From positions 1 to 63,255 of the forward strand of contig NZ_RQVL01000013.1 of NCBI RefSeq assembly GCF_003992005.1: a stretch of 63,255 nucleotides of DNA, read 5' to 3'. Of this stretch, positions 16,489 through 26,053 are shown in pieces. The notes below the pieces were generated by a model that saw only the letters and a list, made by a program, of their open reading frames with translations, had not been told where the DNA came from and did no database searches. Position 1 is the stretch's first letter. Each line of letters starts with the position of its first letter. The stretch comes from Veillonella sp. VA139. GTDB taxonomy: Bacteria; Bacillota; Negativicutes; Veillonellales; Veillonellaceae. The translations under genes and the position numbers were made by a program.

Positions 16489-17187
16489 CTATAAGGTTTT
16501 ACAAAACTCCCTAAACTGCTGTTTATACAACCCCGCTCCTCCATTGGCTGGATGGCGCAAGGTTGCTTGTACTTCTACCCCATACTCCGCTAAGGTAAGA
16601 CTCGCTTTCTGTCCCACTCCAAGGATCTGAGCCTGTGGAAATAGGTCTAACAGTTGCTTTGTATAGGTCCACCCTAAGTCTAATTCTTGCTTTGTAGGCG
16701 TTCGATTTGTCAAACCATCTGTGCCCTTATAAGGATGAAACGGAAAAATATTCCACAACACCACTTCATAAGGATCTATATTAGCTTCTAACATAGCATT
16801 CCACACCACAGAATCAGTAGGCTCATTGAAGCCCTTTTCTTTTTGTGTTGGTTTGATAATATACTCGCTCTTTGGATTACTAGTTCGTTTCGGCTCCAAT
16901 CCAGTAAACACCATAGATGGGGTTACCGTAGGGTGATGCCCTAAGAGCATTCTTTCACAGGTCATGGCAATCCCTGTAAATCGCCCTCCTTGATAGCCCA
17001 CCGCTTCTGCGATGATGAGAATGTTAGCACGCTCTAATCGCTGCTCCAAATAAGCCTGCAACTGCTTTCTACGAATAGAACTCGCTCGTTGATTCGCATC
17101 ATAGCGTTCATCAAAATCATTCCAAGGATTATACACATGAGGACTAGAAAATCCTTTTAATTGTCGCATCAACCGTTCTACTGACAT
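16489..17187 (-). CDS. Uracil-DNA glycosylase superfamily protein
   Basis: The product has about 232 residues from the ATG at 17187 (AGAGG upstream). A motif at about 55-75 (ILIIAEAVGYQGGRFTGIAMT) resembles the active-site loop of the superfamily, and RHPANGG near the C-terminus resembles the HPSP-type motif. The canonical aspartate or asparagine positions are not obvious, so activity on uracil is uncertain. It follows a GT39 gene by 10 bp. Confidence 0.65.
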   Translation of the reverse strand: MSVERLMRQLKGFSSPHVYNPWNDFDERYDANQRASSIRRKQLQAYLEQRLERANILIIAEAVGYQGGRFTGIAMTCERMLLGHHPTVTPSMVFTGLEPKRTSNPKSEYIIKPTQKEKGFNEPTDSVVWNAMLEANIDPYEVVLWNIFPFHPYKGTDGLTNRTPTKQELDLGWTYTKQLLDLFPQAQILGVGQKASLTLAEYGVEVQATLRHPANGGAGLYKQQFREFCKTL

Positions 17188-17197
17188 AGACACCTCT

Positions 17198-18799
17198 CTA
17201 TTTGGAATGCAATAGCACTACTTTATCACTACTTTTATCACGTTCTAAGTATTGACCTACTGAAGATTCCTCTAATTCTTTACCATAATTTTTATTGGTA
17301 ATTATGAGCATCCGCTCCCCAGATTGCAAGCGTTTAAATAATTCTTGTTCCTCAATTTGAGGCATCACATGTTTGCCATTCCACTTCGCACTACGCTGCA
17401 CATTATACTTCGCCAATCGTTCTGGACTAGGCTCTACTCGCACTGGTGTCACATCTAAATAATACGGCACTGACGCCGCATATTCCCCATAATAATACAC
17501 AGGTCCATGAAAGCTGCGTATCTGTTCATGATACGTCACAGAAGAACGCAAGGCCAAGAATGGTGCCAATCCTTCCATCAGCACAATGCCTAGTACTACC
17601 AAGGTACCCATCCCCACCGTGAAAGGCATCATCAATCGTTTCCGATACCAATAGCACCCACCTAGGAATAAGGTAAGGGCTACGACAACAGCTCGAAGAA
17701 TCCACCAAAAACCCCAAGGTGCAAAGAATGTTCCAATCCCAAGAACCCACCATAACACTAAAGTCGGTCCTAATATCCACCACCAAGCACGGTGACTGGC
17801 ATCTTTCATAGAAAGAATCCCAAAAGCTCCTAACAAGCTGAAAGGAATCACCGAAATAAAAGCATAAGTTGGATATTTCGTAGCCATCATTGTATAGAAC
17901 AAAATCGTGCCCCAACCCATAATCATGGTATATAGATAGGCATCTGATTTTGTTTTCCAGCCTCGATACATACCATATAGAATAGCCCCCGTCCAAGGGA
18001 GAGAGCCGCCTAGAAAAATAGGTAGATAGTACCACCAATAATTCACCTCGGGATGTTCAGATTGGGTGGCTCTCGTTACATTGTGGAGTCCTAAAAATCC
18101 ATTGATAAACTCCATGCCGTGAGTATGGTACATATATCCATACCAAGGCAATACCACAGCTAAAAATACGAGGATACCTTGCCATGGAAATAAAGCTTTC
18201 ACCATAGACCAAGATCGTTTAACCCCTGCATACATCAGGAACAATAATCCCGGTAATACCAGCCCTACAGGGCCTTTCGTCAATACTGCAATCCCCGCAA
18301 AGCCATAGGCTACTGCTATATACCATGGATTCTTAACTAGTAGTCCACGATAAGCATAATAAAAGGTACCTACCGTGGCAAATAACAACACCATATCTGT
18401 GATGATACCATGGGCAATGGTCCATACGATGAGAGATGTGCCTAATATAAATGCAGATAGCAAAGATCCCACTCGTTGCCCTGTTAAGGTGCGCACTCCT
18501 TGGTAGACCATAGCTACTGACAAAGCACCAAAAAGACCTGACGGAAAACGCGCTGCAAAGTCTGTCATGCCGAATACAGAATAGGACAAACTTAATAGCC
18601 AATACATCATAATTGGTTTATCAAACCAATAGTGCCCATAAATTTGTGGGGACAACCAATCTCCGGAAAGTACCATCTCTTTTGCGGTTAAAGCGTAATT
18701 CGACTCTACTGGATCCGACACTGGTAATATATGGTTCCCTAGTACATAAACTCCTAAGAAAAAGAGAAATACTACATAGGTTACACGATGTAATTTCAT
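17198..18799 (-). CDS. GT39/ArnT-like membrane glycosyltransferase
   Basis: The product has about 533 residues with around a dozen membrane helices. The first periplasmic loop carries SDPVESNYALTAKEMVLSGDW, matching the acidic catalytic loop of the ArnT/PMT family, followed by YWFDKPIMMYW. Such enzymes transfer a sugar from a polyprenyl-phosphate donor to lipid A, lipids or proteins on the outer face of the inner membrane. The acceptor cannot be read from sequence. The start at 18799 is supported by GGAG six bases upstream. It follows a DedA gene by 13 bp. Confidence 0.85.
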   Translation of the reverse strand: MKLHRVTYVVFLFFLGVYVLGNHILPVSDPVESNYALTAKEMVLSGDWLSPQIYGHYWFDKPIMMYWLLSLSYSVFGMTDFAARFPSGLFGALSVAMVYQGVRTLTGQRVGSLLSAFILGTSLIVWTIAHGIITDMVLLFATVGTFYYAYRGLLVKNPWYIAVAYGFAGIAVLTKGPVGLVLPGLLFLMYAGVKRSWSMVKALFPWQGILVFLAVVLPWYGYMYHTHGMEFINGFLGLHNVTRATQSEHPEVNYWWYYLPIFLGGSLPWTGAILYGMYRGWKTKSDAYLYTMIMGWGTILFYTMMATKYPTYAFISVIPFSLLGAFGILSMKDASHRAWWWILGPTLVLWWVLGIGTFFAPWGFWWILRAVVVALTLFLGGCYWYRKRLMMPFTVGMGTLVVLGIVLMEGLAPFLALRSSVTYHEQIRSFHGPVYYYGEYAASVPYYLDVTPVRVEPSPERLAKYNVQRSAKWNGKHVMPQIEEQELFKRLQSGERMLIITNKNYGKELEESSVGQYLERDKSSDKVVLLHSK

Positions 18800-18812
18800 A
18801 AGCATCTCCCTA

Positions 18813-19400
18813 TTATTTACGACGTTTCCAATATTTCAAACCATACACTACAGCAACCACCACAAACACTACAATCATAGCAATTAATAGTTCATGATTA
18901 TACTCAATTAAGTCTTTCCAATGTTCCCCTAATTTCATACCTAGCCAAACTAACAAGATAGTCCAAGGGATAGTGCCCAAAGTAGTCCAAATCACAAAGG
19001 GTGTCATGGGATATTTAGCCACACCTGCAGGAAAGGAAATAAATGTACGCACCCCTGGTAATAAACGACCAATAAACACAGCGGCACCGCCATAGCGATT
19101 GAACAATTTTTCTGCAGCACCAAATTTATCTTCATTAAATAAGATATATTTCCCATATTTCATCAATACAGGTCTGCCTCCATATTCCCCGAGCCAATAG
19201 GACAATACAGAACCCACAATACCTGCTACAACACCTACAATAATAGCTGTATTCAAATCAAATACGCCTTGAAATACTAAATACCCTGCGAACCCTAAAA
19301 TAATTTCACTAGGAATGGGAATGTTCGCATTTTCTAGCACCATACAAATAAACATGGCTGCATACCCATATGTCTCCATGATGGTCAATACATAATCCAC
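18813..19400 (-). CDS. DedA family membrane protein
   Basis: The 195-residue product has the DedA signatures GFAGYLVFQG near residue 40 and GRLLPGVRTFISFPAGVAKY near 110-130, with four or five membrane helices and a basic C-terminus. DedA proteins are thought to scramble or flip lipid carriers such as undecaprenyl phosphate and phosphatidylethanolamine. That fits its place beside a polyprenyl-phosphate-dependent glycosyltransferase. Confidence 0.9.
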   Translation of the reverse strand: MDYVLTIMETYGYAAMFICMVLENANIPIPSEIILGFAGYLVFQGVFDLNTAIIVGVVAGIVGSVLSYWLGEYGGRPVLMKYGKYILFNEDKFGAAEKLFNRYGGAAVFIGRLLPGVRTFISFPAGVAKYPMTPFVIWTTLGTIPWTILLVWLGMKLGEHWKDLIEYNHELLIAMIVVFVVVAVVYGLKYWKRRK

Positions 19401-19427
19401 TGTTGTCTCCTCATGAGAAGATAGTTA

Positions 19428-20378
19428 TTAATCTTCCTCTTCTTCATCTAATAAATAATCTTTTGCCATCCACTTTTTCGTAGCTGTAAATGTGATTGTC
19501 ACCCATTTCTCTGCAGGGTCACCACCAATGGCAAGATCAATTTCATTGCGAATTTCATCTAATTCCACAATGGTTTGTTTCGGGAAATTCTTAGGAATTA
19601 AAATATCAATTTCAATCATTTTTACATTCCCATAAGCTTGTACACTAGTGACATAATCTTTAAATTTATACTTTTCCATGAAAGAATCCATAATAAATTG
19701 GATTCGATTATGTAATTTCAAAGGCGCTACACCCATAATTTGTTTTACCGATGGAATGATAATTTTTAAAGCAGAGGGCATCATTTGTAAGGATAAAATG
19801 ATGAGCACAATAGGGTCCACGTAGACCGCCCATTCTGCATAGCCAAAATGTTCTAATCCAAAATCCACTAAAAAGCTAACTAAAATCCCAGCTTCTAACA
19901 TAGCGTCAATGGACCAGCTAATATTATCGAATTTTACCAAATTAGATTGCAATTTTTTATTGATTTGATGCACATAGAAATAATAGCACGTATCAGCAAT
20001 GGTAAAAATCGTAGCATAAATGATAGCCGGACCCACATGAACAGCACGACCGCCACCCAATAAATCCGTCAGTCCCGATAAAAAGGCATAACTTACAATC
20101 AGTAAGGTAAAACTACCTTCCGCAATGAGCACCAACGGTTCAAACTGCCAATAGCCAAACTGAAAGCGCTTACTCGTCTCATTGGACACCAATCTGGATG
20201 TAATGATCATCATCACCTTAATAATCACGGCGATAAAGGACACGACCCCATCTAACAAGATGGCGCTGGATCCGCTAAAGACCCCCATCATAGTGCCGCC
20301 GATGGCCACAAATGACATGAGTATGGCTGATTGAATCAACAACCGTTGCTCTACTGCATGTTTATCTTGTATTAACAT
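19428..20378 (-). CDS. Cation diffusion facilitator family transporter
   Basis: The product has about 316 residues with five or six helices in the N-terminal two thirds, then a cytoplasmic domain of about 90 residues, as in CDF proteins. AILLDGVVSFIAV in the second helix and SWSIDAMLEAG in the fifth give the acidic metal-site positions. It would export a divalent metal such as Zn, Mn or Fe in exchange for protons; which metal is unknown. The ATG at 20378 is preceded by TAGGAG. The C-terminus is an acidic run (LLDEEEED). Confidence 0.85.
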   Translation of the reverse strand: MLIQDKHAVEQRLLIQSAILMSFVAIGGTMMGVFSGSSAILLDGVVSFIAVIIKVMMIITSRLVSNETSKRFQFGYWQFEPLVLIAEGSFTLLIVSYAFLSGLTDLLGGGRAVHVGPAIIYATIFTIADTCYYFYVHQINKKLQSNLVKFDNISWSIDAMLEAGILVSFLVDFGLEHFGYAEWAVYVDPIVLIILSLQMMPSALKIIIPSVKQIMGVAPLKLHNRIQFIMDSFMEKYKFKDYVTSVQAYGNVKMIEIDILIPKNFPKQTIVELDEIRNEIDLAIGGDPAEKWVTITFTATKKWMAKDYLLDEEEED

Positions 20379-20736
20379 ATACACTCCTATTTAATCTAGT
20401 GAGCTTTTCGCTCAAGTTTTCTATACCTATGTAAGAATATTTTTTCTGTAACTACTTTATAGCCTATAGGCATCGTGCACGGTCTACACGCTATGAAATA
20501 GTTAGTAGCATTCATATACAAGTATATATAAAAACGACCTATCATACAAGTATCATACACCGTTTCTATACCTCTCATACCATTGTATAGAGTTCTATCA
20601 TCCAATATATGAGAGATATCACTCTTGCAAGTATAGGCAACGGCTTTGGAGGAATATCTTCTTGAATCTTCTGGAATTTTCTTGCACAATAAATAAAATA
20701 GAGACCCAAAACGGGTCTCTACATGGTTCATTGCTA
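20379..20736. other. Intergenic region between purA and the CDF gene, with the purA terminator
   Basis: No credible gene is seen. A terminator for purA lies at 20700-20720 (AGAGACCC with GGGTCTCT, then TATTTTATTT on the minus strand). The remainder is AT-rich sequence with several ATAC/GTAT-type motifs and no recognisable element. Confidence 0.6.
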
Positions 20737-22083
<1,347 letters not shown>

Positions 22084-22217
22084 TTAAGTCATCGCTCTGA
22101 AAGTTCTTCCATTATTAGTATTACCTTCGTAAATAGGCGTCTAACGTACACTATTTACACTCTATTATAGCATAGATTGAAAACATTGGGGTAGAGATTC
22201 CCCAAATTCCCATATCT

Positions 22218-24866
22218 TTATGATGGACCCAACCACTTTATAAATTCTTCTGGAATAGAAGATAGAAATCGACTTGGTTGTTGAAAGTATCCTTTTCCAT
22301 TAACCCTTGCATAGGTTATGGTCAAGTGTTTCTTAGCACGAGTTAACGCCACATAGAAAATACGTTTTTCTTCTTCTAATTTACCATCTTTAACAGCAAA
22401 ATAGAAAGGAAGTCCCCCATCATGTGCACTAGCAATAAAGACATGTTCAAATTCACTACCTTTGGCTTGATGCACTGTAATGATGGGGATACGGCTGTCT
22501 CCTTTTCGTCGGAACATGCCCTCTCCCGAGTGAAGAGCAGACATTTCTAATATCTCTTTCACTCCATCACGGCCTACATAATGTGGATGTTCTCCTTCTA
22601 ACTCTTTCATGATACGATATAATTCACGAATACTAGTTAACCTACGTTCCCCAGTAGGATCTTCTTTTACCTTCTTTTGATAATGTTCTACTACCCCCAT
22701 ATCTTTCATAATATAGGTAAGAATTTCTGTAGGCTTGCTCGTAGTCCACTTACTTCGTAAAGCATCCATAGAGGCTGCAATATTGGCAAATGTATCTCTA
22801 TATTTATTGACAAATGCCATGCGCTGTGCTTTCGTAGGAATAATATTTTCTTTCATAGCATACACCAATAATTTGCCTGTTGCTATAATATCATCCATTG
22901 CATTATGAGTGGACTGATAATCAATCGGGAAGTATCCACTTAAAAACTCTAGCTTATGATTCGGCAAATTTGGATAAAACCGACGATATATGTCTAGGGT
23001 ATCATAGATGGCCTGTATTCTTGGCATCCGTACTCCGTGACGACTGCACTCTTGTTCTAATATACCCATATCATACTGTACATTATGGCCTACAATCATA
23101 GACCCATCAGCAAATCGTCGGAATGCTTCTAAGACAGCTCCTGCATCGCCCCCAACCTTTTGCAAATAGGCATCGCTAAACCCATGGACTAATTCTGAAT
23201 CCCTAACAGACACACCAGGATTGATAAATTGTTCAAAGGTGTCAATGGTATTGCCTTCTTCATCAATGCGAATAGCTGCCATCTGCACAATGCGGTCTTC
23301 CATGATGTTTACACCTGTCGTTTCCACATCAAATACAACGATATCTTTGGTGATGAGCCCTTTTTCTAATTGTTCATAAGGCTCTCGTGTAAAGATTTTC
23401 GTACTCATAAAATCAGTGAGACGTAACCCCGTTTTTCTCACTGCTGTGCTTTCTAATTCCTCCATCCGTTTATCACCAACCCCTTTGACAAAGGTGCGAA
23501 TGATTCGTTTTGTACTCATTAAATCCCAAGGGTTCACTAAGCATTTAAAAAATGCCAACACATCCTTGATTTCCAAACGCCGGAAAAATTTTAATTCATC
23601 TGCCAAAATAAACTTCAATTGTTTCTCTTCTGGCAAGGATCGATTACATCGTTTGAAATGCTCACTCAATTGTATAGCCTGCTTATTGGTACGCACCAAA
23701 ATGCCTACAGGGGGCATCTCTTCGCCCGTTCTCAACTGTTGAATCGATTGAAATATATATCTAGCCTCATCCTGAGCATCTGCAGCAGCATATATGGAAA
23801 TAGGCTCACCTTGCTGTGTGGCTATCACTTTCGGTTCTTTTTGATACAACTGTCGCACCCGTTGAGGGAACATATCTTTCAGCATGGAAAAAGCTCCCTT
23901 AAACAACATCTGATTAGACCGATAGTTTGTATCAAACACCAATTCTATGGGGTTATACTCTCTGCGATACCGATCGATTAAGGTAATCGGATTAGACCCA
24001 CGCCACTCATAAATGGTTTGAAAGTAATCCCCACAAAGCAAAATATGGTTCCCCTTCCACATGATATTCATCACTTCATATTCTAACTCGCTAGTGTCTT
24101 GCATTTCATCCACTGCAATATAGGAATAGCGCTGGCGCCAACGATTAGCCACTTCGGGACGCTGAAAGATTTGATGTACCCTTGTAATCAAATCAGCAAA
24201 ATCTAACCCATTCAACGAACGCAATCGCCATTCGTATTCCATCAGTACTTGCATACCTTTTACGGCTAAAAATGCAGCCGTATCCTCTGACATGATGCTA
24301 TACCAAACAGACTCTTCCTGTTGCATACGCTTAATTGTCCGTGCATAATCCTCTTCTATACTAGAAGAATAATATTGATACTTCGTTCGATGCTCTTTCA
24401 CTGCACTGATAACCTGACGAATCGTATTTGCATGTATTTTAGGTGCCATAACACCTGGTTCTTCACTATAGGCTTTCACAAGATTCGGCAAACATTCACT
24501 CAACAATTCCTCTACATCTTCTTCGTCAAAGATGAGAAATTCTTTAAATAGATCTTCTTGTAATTTTGCCTCTTCTTGCAAAATGGTATAACAAAAGCTG
24601 TGAAATGTAGATACTTTCACAGCTTGCGCCTCTTGTCCTACAATGGCAATCATGCGTTCTTTCATTTCACGACAAGCCTTGTTCGTAAATGTAAGACACA
24701 AGATTTCTTCACCAGTGGCACGTCCCGTTTCCAAGATATGTGCCACTCGATAGGACAATGTATTTGTTTTTCCCGTTCCTGCAGAAGCTAACAATACAAT
24801 ATTTCTATCTAATTCCTGTACAACTTGTTGTTGAATGTCATTAAGTACCACAGTATTTGATTGCAT
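22218..24866 (-). CDS. UvrD/PcrA-type helicase with an inserted DnaQ-type exonuclease
   Basis: The 882-residue product combines two enzymes. Residues 1 to about 490 are SF1A helicase: Walker A ASAGTGKTNT (about 27), CLTFTNKACREMKER, and VDEMQDTSELEYE. At about 505-670 is a DEDDh exonuclease with FDVETTGVN, GHNVQYDMGIL and a HNAMDD motif, as in DNA polymerase III epsilon. The helicase then resumes with VHQAKGSEFEHVF and FYVALTRAKKHL. A repair or replication-restart enzyme that both unwinds and trims DNA is likely (inference). It lies 14 bp after the bofA-like gene. Confidence 0.88.
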   Translation of the reverse strand: MQSNTVVLNDIQQQVVQELDRNIVLLASAGTGKTNTLSYRVAHILETGRATGEEILCLTFTNKACREMKERMIAIVGQEAQAVKVSTFHSFCYTILQEEAKLQEDLFKEFLIFDEEDVEELLSECLPNLVKAYSEEPGVMAPKIHANTIRQVISAVKEHRTKYQYYSSSIEEDYARTIKRMQQEESVWYSIMSEDTAAFLAVKGMQVLMEYEWRLRSLNGLDFADLITRVHQIFQRPEVANRWRQRYSYIAVDEMQDTSELEYEVMNIMWKGNHILLCGDYFQTIYEWRGSNPITLIDRYRREYNPIELVFDTNYRSNQMLFKGAFSMLKDMFPQRVRQLYQKEPKVIATQQGEPISIYAAADAQDEARYIFQSIQQLRTGEEMPPVGILVRTNKQAIQLSEHFKRCNRSLPEEKQLKFILADELKFFRRLEIKDVLAFFKCLVNPWDLMSTKRIIRTFVKGVGDKRMEELESTAVRKTGLRLTDFMSTKIFTREPYEQLEKGLITKDIVVFDVETTGVNIMEDRIVQMAAIRIDEEGNTIDTFEQFINPGVSVRDSELVHGFSDAYLQKVGGDAGAVLEAFRRFADGSMIVGHNVQYDMGILEQECSRHGVRMPRIQAIYDTLDIYRRFYPNLPNHKLEFLSGYFPIDYQSTHNAMDDIIATGKLLVYAMKENIIPTKAQRMAFVNKYRDTFANIAASMDALRSKWTTSKPTEILTYIMKDMGVVEHYQKKVKEDPTGERRLTSIRELYRIMKELEGEHPHYVGRDGVKEILEMSALHSGEGMFRRKGDSRIPIITVHQAKGSEFEHVFIASAHDGGLPFYFAVKDGKLEEEKRIFYVALTRAKKHLTITYARVNGKGYFQQPSRFLSSIPEEFIKWLGPS

Positions 24867-24880
24867 AGTTGCTCCTTATT

Positions 24881-25114
24881 TTACCAATGAAAGTACGCTA
24901 AGCCTAGCACTGGTATAGGCCCTAACACGGCTGTTAGTGCCCACAACATAATATTCATATCTAATGATACATGAAACACTTCTGTGATAACAGCGTAGCT
25001 TATGATGCCTAAAAAGACATTTGTCGCCACTCTTTTGATGGTGAACCAAGCTACTTTGATAATCACCCAAGCTACAACAATAGCTACTATAGCTTGTAAT
25101 ATGTAATCCATCAT
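24881..25114 (-). CDS. BofA-like small membrane protein
   Basis: The product has 77 residues with two hydrophobic stretches. The C-terminal half (ALTAVLGPIPVLGLAYF) matches the pattern of BofA, which in Bacillus inhibits pro-sigma-K processing. Its place after recR is the conserved bofA position. The start overlaps the recR stop. Whether this organism sporulates is not shown here; the gene may be a relic or have another role. Confidence 0.75.
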   Translation of the reverse strand: MMDYILQAIVAIVVAWVIIKVAWFTIKRVATNVFLGIISYAVITEVFHVSLDMNIMLWALTAVLGPIPVLGLAYFHW

Positions 25115-25707
25115 TACCTCATTTCTTGACGATGTAATACAGCACCGCTCAAGGTCACTTCATCAGCGTATTCAATATCCCCGCCTACGGGAATACCACG
25201 GGCAATACGAGTGACCTTAATCCCCGTAGGTTGCAATAATCGAGCAATGTATAGGGCCGTTGCTTCCCCTTCTACATCTGGGTCCGTGGCGATGATGACC
25301 TCTTGCACTGTATTATCTTGAAGTCGCAACATGAGCTCTTTCAAGCGGATATCTTCTACGCCAACCCCATCAATAGGGGACAAAGCCCCTTCCAATACAT
25401 GGTATAGCCCTTTATAGTCACCACTGCGTTCGATGGCGATGACATCGCGGGATGTTTCCACCACGCAAATCATAGACCGATCCCGTTTAGAACTAGCACA
25501 AAACTCACAAGGATCTTGCGCCGATAAATTAAAACATTGGGAACATCTATGGGTCGCTTCTTTCGCTGCAATGATGGTTTCTACCAAGCGTTGTACATCC
25601 TCTGCATCAGCCTCAATTAAATGGTATGCTAATCGTCTAGCCGATTTAGCCCCCACCCCTGGAAGGCGACGCAACTCTTCTACTAATCGTTCTAAAGGAT
25701 TTGTCAT
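25114..25707 (-). CDS. recR: Recombination protein RecR
   Basis: The 197-residue product has the helix-hairpin-helix start (LRRLPGVGAKSARRLAYHL), a four-cysteine zinc site (CSQC...CEFC, about 57-72), and a Toprim domain with VVETSRDVIAIERSG and ATDPDVEGEATA. It acts with RecO and RecF in loading RecA at gaps. It lies one base after ybaB in the dnaX cluster. Confidence 0.97.
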   Translation of the reverse strand: MTNPLERLVEELRRLPGVGAKSARRLAYHLIEADAEDVQRLVETIIAAKEATHRCSQCFNLSAQDPCEFCASSKRDRSMICVVETSRDVIAIERSGDYKGLYHVLEGALSPIDGVGVEDIRLKELMLRLQDNTVQEVIIATDPDVEGEATALYIARLLQPTGIKVTRIARGIPVGGDIEYADEVTLSGAVLHRQEMR

Positions 25708-25708
25708 A

Positions 25709-26038
25709 TTAGAACATACCTGGCATTCCAGGAAGTTTCAAGTTTCCTGTGACAGCACCTAATTTTTTCTCTGCCACTTCTTTTGCTTTACGGTTTGCTT
25801 CATTCACAGCTGCTAAGATTAAATCTTCCAATGCTTCCACATCTTCTGGATCCACTGCCGCAGGAGCAATTTTAATGGACAACACTTCTTGCTCTCCATT
25901 CATAGTAACGGATACAGCACCACCACCGATAGATGCTTCCACCACGGTATTTTTAATTTCTTCTTGTGCTTTTTCCATATCCTTTTGCATTTTTTGAACT
26001 TTTTTCAACATACCTTGCATATTACCGCCACCAAACAT
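25709..26038 (-). CDS. YbaB/EbfC nucleoid-associated protein
   Basis: The product has 109 residues, typical for the family. A charged N-terminal helix (KKVQKMQKDMEKAQEE) is followed by VEASIGGGAVSVTMNGEQEV and the DLILAAVNEANRKA helix. It binds DNA as a dimer. It lies between dnaX and recR, its conserved location. Confidence 0.95.
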   Translation of the reverse strand: MFGGGNMQGMLKKVQKMQKDMEKAQEEIKNTVVEASIGGGAVSVTMNGEQEVLSIKIAPAAVDPEDVEALEDLILAAVNEANRKAKEVAEKKLGAVTGNLKLPGMPGMF

Positions 26039-26053
26039 AGTGAACCTCCTTCA

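Noticed and set aside
20396-20731. A 111-codon frame between purA and the CDF gene
   Set aside because: Its first codons are the purA terminator, the composition is not protein-like, and no ribosome site is present.
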